Part shown: one piece after another, positions 11,708-23,525 of the stretch | Numbering within the stretch: position 1 is the stretch's first letter | Layout of the letters: every line of letters begins with the position of its first letter | DNA from: Echinococcus granulosus | Taxonomy: Eukaryota; Platyhelminthes; Cestoda; Cyclophyllidea; Taeniidae | Length of the DNA: 64,000 bases | Reading direction: 5' to 3' | Assembly: GCF_000524195.1 (NCBI RefSeq) | Contig: NW_020170430.1 | Span: 63,799-127,798, forward strand | Program-made: the position numbers and the translations under genes | Notes under the pieces: model-generated | Seen by the model: only the letters and a program-made list of their open reading frames with translations | Told to the model about the DNA's origin: nothing | Database searches by the model: none

Positions 11708-14700
11708 CTAGTAGAGAGCGAGGGCCATGCATACCCGCGAGGGGATGTAGACGTACATGCTGCAGCGTCGGTTGTCCCACCCCTCCTCTGTGGTCGGCAT
11801 AGCCATTAAGTCATCGACACGATTGAAGCCGCCAAACTCCTCTCGGTCCGAGTTCAGGATGATCTTGTAGCTGCACGCGTACATGGGTTGGAAGAGAGAG
11901 GCAACATGTTAATCGATGGCTCCCAATGATGGTGCAGGCGAGGCAAGGGCAAATAACAACACGAGCTCACCTTCCAGGGGTGTCAACGCCGATGCGGTAG
12001 TTTGTGAAGCTCGTTTGTGGGTGAAAATTGAACACAAACAGTACACCAGCTCGCTCAAACACAATCACCTTGTCGTCTTCGTGCTTTCTGCTAACGTAGG
12101 CCTAGAATAAAATGTGCAATCAGTGGAGGCTCAAATGCGTCAGTCTACACTAAAAACAAGATTGCAAGGCCTCATACTTCTTGGTACTGATAATAAGGGG
12201 CGAATGTATTAATTGTAGTGGAGCATGACACAGTCCCTCAACTTTTTGCTTAGATACATTTCCAAAAAGGTAGAGGTAGATGTAGGTATTAAGTGAAACC
12301 AGGTCAAAATTAAGGCATAAACTAAGTAAAAGTCGCATTTTATCAAATGAAAACTCAAAAGTTCATGTACGCAATTCCACTTCCATCAAAAATAGGTAAA
12401 ATGGTAAAAACGATGTCCTTTTTGTCAGTTTTTAGCTAAATATATGTAAAGTGGCTTCTAGGCCGAAATTTTCGTAAGAAATTCTTATCCACAAAATAAA
12501 TCAAATTTAACTAGGGCAATTTTCGGCTATCCTATGGATCGTACCATCACGATGTTTTCAACAAAAGGACCAAAAATCCCACGCCATTCGGTATCACTGA
12601 AAATTGAAGATACACTTGAGCCGTTATCACGATTAAAATAACGAGGTAATGTCAGTAATTTGCATAATAAGTCTACTTTGCTGTAGTTATAACGAAATCT
12701 CGCGTTGAAAAGCTGAAGACTTGTTAAAGGATGGGCTGGTCAATGGATGCGAAAACTGGCGAATAGATAGAGGGCTGGATAGATGTAGAAATTGATGAAT
12801 TGAACTGATAGATGGATAACAGTAACTGACCTGAGGAGCGCTGAGCCAGTGGTACTTCTCCTCCAGGTGTTGCATGGCACGATCCCAGTTATTAAGAAAT
12901 TTGTACTTGAGCAGGGGATCGTCGACGAGATGCCACTGCCGACGCGCATAATGGTAACTGCTGTTGTTACCTTGTCGTGGGAAGTCCAGCCACTCCGGGT
13001 GACCAAACTCGTTGCCTGTGTGAAGAGCAGAGGCACCGCTTCAATCCTCGAATCAACCTCCGATCTCCCCTCTGATCGCCTTCCCCTTTCCCGTCATTCC
13101 ATTTACACTTAGTTTATATATTTTTTCGCATTTTAGTAACCACAAGGTTCATTCACTGAGCAAGTGATTTACATTTGTTGATATTTTATAAATTATTCCG
13201 GTAACTATTGATCTAATGGAATATTTTTAAGTACTAAATAGTATGAAAAGGAACAACCCTTTATTGTGTCGAGTAGATACGCTCGACAACCTCAATCCCA
13301 CAAACCACTGTAACTTACCCTAAAATAGTCAGCATTAATAATTGAAATGGGCCTAACCAAAAAGTTCTTTGAAAAAAAGTATGGTTTTAAATCTTTTGTG
13401 AACAACGAAGTTTTGGATAATATGCTAGCTCTTAAACATGCTTAGGCGTGCAAGTCGTTAGTTTTCACCATTTTCAATATGGTATTTTGGAGCTTATACT
13501 GGTTACATGGATTGCATCGGTTTAAAAGCATTGCTAGTCGTGGTTGCGGATGGACCCGATAGACGCAAAAGTGATGACCGACTGGTAAGGTCATTCTGCC
13601 TGTGACTCACCCCAACCCGCCAGCTGAACACACTCCTCCCCAGTTTGAGAAAGTCACGACCGATGCATTCTTTGGACAGGCGGGAAAAACAGAATGACGC
13701 GTTATAAGGGCATATTTTTGCATTTTGAATATCGACTTAGCAACCCTTGGACTATTCCTTACCACTCTGCAGTCAGAGGTTTTGATACCAATATTTGAGC
13801 ATGATTCAGCCCTTGCGATCACAACATGGATTTGTCCCCAAATGGTTCACTAGGATAAATGGCAGCAGAACAATCATGTATGCCACCATCATCCACTTCA
13901 AAAAGCGTACATTCTCAAGCAGAATTAAAGCAGTGCACAGCATTCTATCAGCCCGCCGACGAAAGTGGGGCGTAGCCGATTCAGTAATAGCAGTGACTGT
14001 CCCTACTTTTTTAGTAGTGCAAACATGAGCTGTTTTCTTACGGTAAGCAGTAGGAGAGGCACCATACACCAAGCTTTCCTAAGCTTGTTGCCTACAAGAT
14101 GATTTTAGACATCTCTAGCATCAGACGTCCACATGCTTTGCCTTCTGGAGGCATTGCACTTTGGATTCCCACTACAGACACCGACAACGGTAGCATATGG
14201 ATTAGGCGAATCGAAGATGCTAGGAAAATACAGGAATCAGCACGCAGCAAATGCGCTGATTCTAGTAGAGCATTTACTGTTGGTGGTGGTGGTGATTGCC
14301 GTAACCCACTGCAATCACGCATATACACATACACCTGATCATGACAGCAGATCGGATAGCAGAGAAAAGAAATCCCAAGACCTGCTAATCTACTAGCCTA
14401 TATTAGTTTATCTTTTTTTTTCGCGGCAGACCAAGCAATACAGTGAAGAAAAGATTGCATCGAAGAAGAGGTTAGAGAAATACGCACCCATGAAATTGAG
14501 ATATCCCTCGCCGCCGAGGGCGTGGGTGATGAATCGTATCATCTTGTGCAGCGCAATACCCCGATCAATGATAAGACTGGGATCAGAAAGAGTACTCATG
14601 TGGGTGTACATCTCCTTGTCCATCAGCCAGAAGGAGATAGTCTTGTCGCCCACCAGTGCCTGGTCGTGGCACTCTGCGTAGGCAATGTTAGCCTCACCCC

Positions 14701-17700
14701 ACCGTCGGTTCGTCAGGCTGTGTACTATCTTCCCCATGTCCCAGTCCTCATCCGAGCGTTTCTTTAAAAACTACACATTCGCACAAAAATGATGGCTTTC
14801 ACATACGGGGAAATCGCATCTGTTTGCTATCAATGCGCAAATCGCTCCAAAAAAAGCTTGCAAGCAGTACATTTGCGTGAGATTCCGAACCAACAGAGAA
14901 GTTTCAACAACTTTGCAAGTTACCATTCTAGAAGTATGCTTCGTAAAACGCTTGAGCACTGAAGTGGCTATGTATCTATAATGAGTACTAATACAAAAAT
15001 TTCGTTGCTTAAATCCAAAAATGGTAGTTTACACTAAATAACTTGGGAAGGTAACTGCGGTCCTCAATGATATAAGATAGAAGCCTTCACGACTCCACAC
15101 AATCCGCTTCCAGTGCCATGATGCATGATTAAGCAGGTGGTTTAAGAATAAACCAATGAAGCATGTCGTGCATGGGGTCCGTTACATCCGGGTTACGGAG
15201 GTACGTTGCACTTATGGAAATTAAAACTAATATTAACACACACCATATATAGGTGATAGGCACTAGTGACCACTTCATAGTGTGATATTGAGATGGTTTG
15301 CAAGCCGATAAGCGAAAGAACATAAATACGAATTGACGTAAGTAAGCAATTCCCAATTTTCACTCGCAAAAGCAGGTACAAGGCATCAAAAGTACCACAA
15401 AGAATAACCGAAGAATTGTGGATTGTTATTCAAACGTGCTAATTTATGGTTCAATTGCAGAATTTCAGTCTTTCAGAAAAAAAAAATAGTAGTCAATGCT
15501 ACGTCAGCTAATGAACTTGGTCACTACAGCTTGATAATGCGCATGGATTCATAAAGCACGAATAACTGTTCAAGAAGTTCAAGAAGGTAAAACGATGCCA
15601 GTGTAAAAAACTAGTTGTAATAAAGAATAAAAGATCTCATTTACCTGGAACTAACTATTAATAGTTCAATATACAATGTTGAAAACAATTCGGGGTGAAA
15701 TATATGGCATGGACTCAGCATTTAAACTTGCTTCCTCGTCCTAGATTATCATGGAGCCTGAGCTGGCGTAGACATCGTCACGTCTACCCTACCATCACTA
15801 ACACCATCAAGGCCTGGAGTTTGCGTTGTTTACACCAAGCATTCATCACACCACAGTTGACTGCATTGTAATACCGACGTGGGTTCCACGGAATATTTAC
15901 TTTGTGTAAAGGTCACCAGACCCTAGAATCTACATGATCACGCCTAGTAACGGTGTCAGAATATGAAAATGCAACAAATTAAAATCTGAGTTAAATGTGA
16001 TCCTTTGAGTGGGTGACCAATGGTAAGCGGTGAAGGATGTGGTGCTTACCGCAATCCAGAGATCGGGAATGGCCATGGCGAGACGGTAGTCGAACCCCGC
16101 ACCTCCCTCGTCCACGGGACGACACAGAGTGGGCATTCCACTGACCTCCTGCGTTGAAAAATAGTCAATACAGTCGCATCTATTGACATCAGCTTTTTAG
16201 CACATTACAATTAGCTTCGGTTTTGATCTGAATTTGTTTAAACTAACATTCCTAAAGATTGATCTTTCGACCATATAGTGGCAATGGAGAGCAGAGAATT
16301 TGAAAGCGGAGAACTCTCAAAATTCCAATTTTAGCCTTGAGCTCTAACCTACAGAGGTATTCAAACAAACCAAATACCAATGCCCATGGAAATCACGTAC
16401 GCACTTTTAAAATGACGTGTAGTAGGCACAAATGGCATGCTATCCAAAATATGTCACACCAATCTTTTTACTTTAATCGCAACTCCAAAAATGATAATAT
16501 ATTTTCTCAATTTTGCTACTTATATGGTTTGTCTAGAGCTAAATGAAATCTAACGCACCTCCGCAATGGTGATAACAAAGGGATACTTCTTGTGTAGGAA
16601 GCTATTGGCTAGCATGAGGTAGGTCCACGACTCCGTATCCACCGACAGCCCAAAGTACTCGCCGTAGGATCCGGAGAAATTGGTGTTGAGGCCGTGATGA
16701 TGGTAGATCATCGACATGACGCCGTCAAAACGGAAACCATCAAAGCCATACTCGTCAATCCACCACCGCAGATTCGAAAGGAGGAAGCGAAGTACTTCCA
16801 ACCTGGAATTTAAACACCGTAATTACTTAGACAGTAATCCAACTTAGTAGTCACCATGGTAGATTTATGTTTGTGAACAAGCAACCAAAGATTTAAAAAC
16901 CCCTACAATTCCACGAAGTTTATAAACATAACTGCATCATGGGATCAAAATTATGAGTAAATCATTGGCATGCCTAGATAGGTCTTAAATATGCCGTCGT
17001 AATGAGAATACTAGTGTGACTTCTAGAACACTTAATACTACGTTATAAAAGATTAGTCAAACGTACTCAGTGTAATTGAAGAGACGCGAATCCCAGAGCT
17101 GATGAACTCCTCTGGCATGCGCATGAAAGTAGCAAGAGTCTGTTCCATCGAACTGATTCAATCCATCCGCGGTATTCTTAGAGGCATGACTGTGGACCAC
17201 ATCGAGAAAGACAATGATGCCCTGGCGATGACACTCATCCACCAGCTCCCTCAACTCATCCGGTGTGCCATAGCGGCTGGAAGCAGCGAAGAAGTTGGTC
17301 ACCTGGTAGCCGAAGGAGGCATAGTAGACGTGCTCCATAACCGCCATCAACTGGATACAGTTGTAGCCTAGGTCGACGATCCTCGGCAGCACCTTGTCCT
17401 TGAACTCCAGGTAAGAGCCTACCTTCAACTCCGACGTCGCGATGCCAACGTGGGTCTCGTAGATTCGCAAAGCCCTTGGCCTAGGCGGATGGGAGTATTT
17501 GAATTCGTAGCGCTGCAATACAGTCAGGTTTCGTGAAAGTGAGCCTACCGAAGGTGGATTGTAGAATACTTGATCATATACTATGTTCTTGTCAAAGTTT
17601 TTCACGTAAGTCGCCCACGGGCTGAGACGATCATGCTTGGTTCCATCTGGGCCAATAACTAGAAGCTAAAAAATTGAGAGAATAAACAGCAAACCAATTA

Positions 17701-18541
17701 CCTTGACTTTCGAGAGATGCGGTATCACCGGTTTCCCATCACCAGAAGTCGGTGGAATAACAAGTTCCCACTTTCCAAATTCCATTTTTTTGAAAGGATA
17801 CTCAAATTCATTCCAATTATCTATTAAGAATATATTCATTGCGATTCCCAGAACAAACTGAAATCTCCCCGAAGATAAATTGCTTTGGCTCCTGGGGCCC
17901 ATTCGCGACATCTAATGGCTCCATTTGGATCCACGTGGGTCCCAAATTGTTTGTATCCTTGAGTAAATGATTCCATTCCACCTACGCTATCTATCCATTT
18001 CTGATAATCCTCGAAACACTTGTATCTAAAAATTAAACAATACGTGGTCCAAGCAAAGTCGATTGTGGCGGAGTCTATCAAAATAATATCTCAAAGAAGG
18101 TACCTACGAATGTACCCACTATATGCACTGTGAAAGTGGGAACTCATGCCCACTTCCAACGTGCTTCAGCTGACTTCTGCCATATAGCAATATCACGAAT
18201 CAATTAGTTTTAAGATGTTGAAAAGTATTATGAAATAACGAGAAGACGAGGCATATATAGTTACGAGGTCAATTAGTCAGATACTAGGAAATACCTTACC
18301 CTCAAGCATGAATTATAGTCAGAACCCTTAAAAATATTCTCCAAACTCAGAGACTTATCCAATAATACCGAAACCCCAACCTCACAAACAAGTAATCATA
18401 TGCAATTCCAGAACACGATATAAACAACACCTACCTCCGTTTGATTTCATACCTATACGGTTCTAGCCACGGATCAAGTTCAAATAAATGCTCCTCGCTG
18501 GGAATTTTAACCGCATTTATTTCTTCGGAAGTGTAAAACAT
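11708..18541 (-). CDS. GBE1: 1,4-alpha-glucan (glycogen) branching enzyme, 10 exons, complete
   Basis: Makes alpha-1,6 branches in glycogen, the main energy store of tapeworms; cytosolic GH13-type enzyme. Exons on the minus strand: 18541-18435, 18025-17859, 17820-17702, 17665-17067, 16802-16559, 16148-16050, 14770-14488, 13015-12831, 12101-11971, 11870-11708. All have GT-AG borders and consistent phase, giving 698 residues (human about 702). An N-terminal CBM48-like region (REWAPGA, GDFNNWN, FGKWEL) precedes the catalytic barrel: DVVHSHA from residue 286, DGFRFDGV with nucleophile D357, TIAEEVSG with acid/base E412, and AECHDQ with H480 and D481. The C-terminal beta domain ends in YIPSRV. The intron at 17821-17858 is only 38 nt, while others exceed 1 kb. 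The start at 18541 gives an N-terminus ([10 protein letters not shown]) that aligns with the human one. Nothing suggests loss of function. Confidence 0.96.
13600..14400. other. Branching-enzyme intron segment with open frames on both strands
   Basis: This part of the 1.5-kb intron between exons 7 and 8 holds frames of 71-88 codons in several registers on both strands. None has a recognisable domain. It may be an old, degraded repeat or simply stop-poor sequence. I did not find terminal repeats. Confidence 0.25.
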
Positions 18542-18559
18542 GGTACCTTCGAAAGACTA

Positions 18560-20950
18560 GGAGAAGCTACACTGGTCTACCTTGCCGTCAATCCGCCTAT
18601 TTACCGGATTAGATACATGTCAAGTATTATAACAAAAACATCCTGAAAAAAAATTATAAAAACTCTGCATGATACTTCAGTCAAAAGGCTGAAATATTTT
18701 TGCCACACAGACGGAATATTCTGAGTCCGCAAAAATAAACCTCACCATATATATCATCAATGTGCGCGTTTGTCAACCATGCAATTTACTGTTTGACGTC
18801 ATTTTTTGGACCTTAAAATACATTACACTCCATAAAACATAACACAAACAAAAAAAATTTTGGGGACTTGTTTGGGTTAGTTTGGCTCTAATCCTAAGCA
18901 ACTGCATTTAATTCTCCAAATGTTCTCTTGGGTCATAATATTGAAATGCTTTAATTGTTTGCTTACCCCTCGGTTTTAGTAAAGGAAATACTTAGGCCCT
19001 CCGTCATTGTATGTTGCCTGAATGAGCCTGCCTCTGGGCCATGCCAATAGCCCCAATCCCCTCTGCATGCTGAATATATGCATATTCTGCCTGAGAATTC
19101 TGTCAACTTTCGGCTTCTGGGAGGTTGGAGGGCGCTGCATTAATGGCAGTGGGAATTGAACTCGATCTTAAAGGGCATCTGTCCAGATTTCTGCTGGGTG
19201 ATAAGTATTAGCCTAGCGGAAAAGTGCATATGCTGCGGATAGAAGAATCTGTGATGACCCCTATCAGAAGGGCTGAAAATGATGCCTACCTTCGGCAACT
19301 AGCTCAGTTTGGTGTTCTGAAGCGACATTAACCGTGAACCATCTGGAAAAGTTCGTTACAGTCCTGTGTTTTGAACATGTACGATGACATCAATTTGTAA
19401 ACACGCGATATCTCCTCCACTTCTCCGCAAGCTGGATAAAACAGACGGATATGACTGGTCATCTCTGAAGTGAAAACGACGTGGAAAGGAGGAATCAAAA
19501 CAAAACCCTACCCCAACAGAACTATATTTGGTCTTGTCTTTCGCTGCATGACTCTGCTTTTAGACTAGTGTTCTTACCGCTGGCTATGGATACTCCAGAT
19601 GGTCAGCACATTCCCTGTCTCCGAACCCAGTTCTCATATAGGACGAAACTTCAGATCCAATAGAATTGCAAAAGGCATTATTGACACTGCGGTCAAGTAT
19701 CTTCCTAATAGGATGGAAATCCGAGTATGCTGTGATGGCCGACGCGGAAGGTTGTATAAGGGTAGTGCTGGGCAGGACGCTCAAAGGAAGCGAGGAGCTA
19801 TGTAATGCGTTAGTTGTTTGTTTAACTCTCTATTTTGGTAAAAAACAGGCCAATTACGGACTCTGCCATTGTGTCTCCTTCAGAGGGGCTGGTCTCTTTC
19901 CCATGACAGTAGATCCAAGTCCTACTGGAAGTATAGGGGTGCTGGAGTAAGCTATACTAATATGGGGGGCTTATTATTAACAAAGAAGATGTAATGCCTT
20001 CAGTATGAGTAGAACGCCATGGTACCGATTAGACTACGAAGACTAGAAAGCCTTCATTCTCAAGTGTACGATAATACGGATGCTAAGCTCACTTTTACTT
20101 AGGTGGGGGTGAATTAAAATGAAAATTCTATAACAGTATTTCGGCCTTTATTGACATGATAGCCACAATGTCACTTACTAGTTGATTACCCATTTTACGT
20201 CATCCACTCGTTATCAATATTTTTAGAATGTACACAATTTGCACCTTTTCGATGTGATTCAATTAATTGTAATGCCTCTGTCGTGCCCATAGCCTTTCCA
20301 GAAGTCGTAAGAATTCATGGGATTTTAGCAGAAAGTACAGTACCGACGTACAAAAGGCATGAGAGGCTCCTGACGTGGTCGGGTAGACATGTCGCCCAGC
20401 GAAAGTACGGTCTTCAGAGACCTACGTACCCACCCAATCAAACGCAGAGTCAAATGCACTATCGAAGCATTAAAGAGCCTTTCTCTTTTGAGCATTGCCT
20501 TTAATGCTCCCCTTGGTCATTCTCCTGCGTAGGCCATTGCAGTATGGTCGGTGCTTAGAAAAACCACCTGCAAACCAGTCGCAAGTCAATGAATTCACGC
20601 ACAATTGATTCCAGTGTCGCTATTATATGTTGGTAACTCCACTAGGACTGTCGTTTCGATCATAACAAAGAGTCTTTTTGACAGCTCACCCTGTGTGTGA
20701 TCCCAAACAGCTGTTCCAATCTAAGATAAGGACTTTGGTCTTTCGCTAGATCAGTCTTTCATTTCTGATTCATCAATCTTTTAACCAGTCCTGACTGACG
20801 ACGTGGGTCTTTAAGTTTGTTTTAGCTAATAAAGGAAGTAGGTTGAATTATTGAGTACGAGGTTTGAGAATTTAGAAGTAAGTTAGTAACAATTTCTAGA
20901 AATATTCATTGCAATGAAATTCATCGCCACTAAAATAATTTACTTACAAT
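18560..20950. other. Intergenic between branching enzyme and kinase, no gene recognised
   Basis: It should contain the branching enzyme promoter (near 18.56 kb and above) and the kinase 3' UTR (just below 20.96 kb). Plus-strand frames at 19481-19950 and 20283-20504 have no recognisable domains and are not supported by paired splice sites. Confidence 0.45.
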
Positions 20951-20960
20951 CAGAAAAAAA

Positions 20961-22043
20961 TCAGAATTCTTCAAATATTGTGAAATTATTTTCTGAGGCC
21001 TTCTGATCTGCATTTTCCTGTACTGAAGGTCTGGGCGTCATCGCGTAGTCGTAAGGTGGGGAGAGCTTTTGCTCGAAGAGACCATCCCAGTCTATGCTGA
21101 CGAACCACGGATGGTTTCGAATCTCCCGCGGGCCCTCCCTCGCCAACGATCCGTATCGTCGGGACACCTCGCGCTGCAGCAACTGTCGCAATAGGTGACG
21201 CAGCAATTCACCTATGCGTACCAGCCCACTCGCGATGACATTCCCCAGTGGATCGCATCGGGGATCGAGGATCTTGGCGTAAGTGTTGGCAACATCACGA
21301 CTGACAAACGGCGACGCACCGACAACCATCTCGTAGAGCAGGATCCCAAAAGCCCACCAATCCACAGAAAAACCATATCCACGATGCTTTAAAATCTCTG
21401 GTGCTAGATACTCTGGTGTCCCACAAAAGGTGTACGTCCGATGGATCACAAATTTTGCAAAACCGAAGTCAACCAACTTCACATAGCCGTTGTGAGAAAT
21501 CATTATATTCTCCGGCTTTATATCACGGTGAATGATTTGCAGGTGGTGGAGATACTCCAAGGCCAAAAGCACTTGTGCCCCGTAGAATCGGGCTAATCGT
21601 TCATCGAAGCGATGCAAATGTCGCAGCATTGAAAAGAGATCACCACCTGGCACGAATTCCATCACTAAATAGAGTCGTTTCAAATCCTGAAAAGCATAGT
21701 TGAGCTGCACAATAAAGGGCATGTCGCACAGAGCCAAGATAGCGCGTTCGTTGTTGACATGGGTGACGTGACCCTTGCTTATGACAAACGCCTTCAGCAG
21801 TATCTTGGCGGCGTGCCAGGTCTGTGCTGTTTTGTGTCGAAGGAGGCGTACCTCACCGAAGCCCCCACGTCCAAGCGTCTGGTAGAAGAAGAAGTCAGAG
21901 CACTTGCTCACGGGTAGTTTTGGCGGCTGCAAGCGGTGGTTGGCCTTGTCGCGCTTGACCTCCACCAATTCGTCAATTCGCCTCCTCTCTGCAGTCAAAA
22001 AATCCACCCAAATAGAAGCACCGGAGCTCCCGATTGACCGCAT
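20961..22043 (-). CDS. PKA-like AGC-family protein kinase, single exon
   Basis: A 360-residue Ser/Thr kinase similar in length and layout to the cAMP-dependent protein kinase catalytic subunit. Visible motifs: glycine loop GRGGFGEV (residues 58-65), ATP lysine K80 in HAAK, alpha-C glutamate E99 in NNERAIL, catalytic loop HRDIKPEN with D174, DFGFAK with D192, and an activation segment RTYTFCGTPEYLAPE whose T205 matches the PKA activation threonine. The C-tail ends IFEEF, an FxxF hydrophobic motif like that closing PKA. All catalytic residues are present, so it should be active. Unlike every neighbouring protein gene it has no intron, which suggests a retrocopy. An in-frame TAG sits two codons before the ATG, supporting the start. 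That same TAG-GAG could alternatively be a splice acceptor joining an upstream exon. It may be a divergent PKA-C or PRKX type; substrates and regulatory-subunit binding cannot be judged. Confidence 0.9.
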   Translation of the reverse strand: MRSIGSSGASIWVDFLTAERRRIDELVEVKRDKANHRLQPPKLPVSKCSDFFFYQTLGRGGFGEVRLLRHKTAQTWHAAKILLKAFVISKGHVTHVNNERAILALCDMPFIVQLNYAFQDLKRLYLVMEFVPGGDLFSMLRHLHRFDERLARFYGAQVLLALEYLHHLQIIHRDIKPENIMISHNGYVKLVDFGFAKFVIHRTYTFCGTPEYLAPEILKHRGYGFSVDWWAFGILLYEMVVGASPFVSRDVANTYAKILDPRCDPLGNVIASGLVRIGELLRHLLRQLLQREVSRRYGSLAREGPREIRNHPWFVSIDWDGLFEQKLSPPYDYAMTPRPSVQENADQKASENNFTIFEEF

Positions 22044-22049
22044 CTCCTA

Positions 22050-23250
22050 GCCGGAGTTAACGAGAGCAAGCACTTACGCTCTCTGTGCTAGAGTATGAGA
22101 CTGACATAGAGAGAGGGAGACGTACGTAACCAATCGACCTTTGCCCAATTAACTAATCATCTTAATCGTATGCGTGTGTGCGACCAGGTACCCACAATAG
22201 ACCCAGACTCATAGATGGACAGTGAACAATATTGAGCTGTGTGATACTTTGCAGCATTAAAAAACGATTTGTTTCCTCGACCTTGGCAAGTAAGGTAAAA
22301 TGCACCTGCAATATCTCAAAAACAATTTGTTCCAAGGCCGGTAATAAATTCGAAGTTTAAGCCATTTTTTCACAAGCCCCTGATCTATGGAGGTGGTAGT
22401 TCTCACAAAATGGACCGAAAAACCCACCTTCGGGTCAACAAGAAGCACAAGGAAATCTTGACTTCCAATCCGAATTTTGATCAAATTTAGCTGGTACAAA
22501 CTACCACAATTTTACACGATAATAACTACTAATTCGATAAAAATCCCCATTCAAGTCGACATCTTATGAAACCAAGAACTCTAAAAACTTTGCCGTGAGT
22601 AACTTAAGGCAGTAAATGGTAAGTTGCATGATACTGTATGCCAGCTAAAATTCCCATTCACCCACTGTTTATACATGACCTGGGACAGTGATGTTACTGA
22701 CCTCCTCCCTTTTTTATATTTCAGGGATAGTGCTTTATGGAAAGCAAACATTTTCCTAGATACTTCGGGGTCAGATTCTAACAAACTTTCAACCGGTGTC
22801 CCATAAAGTTACAATCACGTTTTGCGATATCTTCTTTGTACAAATTCAGGATAATAGATGACCAGATCTCAATTGAGGTAGAATCAAGTGCATTCTTCCT
22901 CTGAGAATACATAGAGGAGACTAGTTTAAGGTGCAAATGGGCAATCTGACTCACGCTACTTTATTATCAAAATTCCTTCTTAAAAGGCTTCCTTCAGATG
23001 GCCTTGGAGATACCTAAACTGCAGTGGTTTAACTTCATCGCACATTAAACAACAGTTTACGAGCGTTTCGATCTTACGTCGAGTAGTAAGTACGACAATC
23101 AAAATCGATTGAGCTATGTACTAGCCGTCGACTAAGAATACCTTGAATTCAATAATATTCTACAGAATATTTACGAAAGCAGGCGATGCAGCATTATTTC
23201 CTGATATTTTCGGTAATATATAAAAATGCAAGGGTGTAAATGACTATCAA
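22050..23250. other. Intergenic, kinase promoter and SerRS 3' flank
   Basis: No coding region was recognised. Frames at 22257-22499 and 22581-22784 (minus) lack domains. Purine-rich GAGAGAGGGAGA lies at about 22110, upstream of the kinase start. Confidence 0.45.
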
Positions 23251-23254
23251 AACG

Positions 23255-23488
23255 TCACAAAGTTATCAGAGGTGATTCCTCCATCTGCATTCTCCTGATC
23301 CCATTCATATAAGGCCAGAGAACACAGGGTATATCAATGCTCCCGTCCTGTAGCAATGAAAAAGCGATTTGGATTAATTTTTTAAAACGTACTAATTAGT
23401 AATAATATAACACATTCTAGATCGGTGGCAGAATCAGAGCATGTTTCAGGTCTCAGGAGATGGAAGGCGTGATTGGCATAAGCAGAGT

Positions 23489-23525
<37 letters not shown>

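Noticed and set aside
19481..20504. Run of plus-strand frames between branching enzyme and kinase
   Set aside because: No domain, no consistent splice sites, no terminal repeats. Not enough for a gene or transposon call.
21183..21211. Possible 29-nt intron inside the kinase
   Set aside because: It has GT-AG ends, but removal shifts the frame and destroys the conserved RRYGS, NHPWF and FxxF tail.
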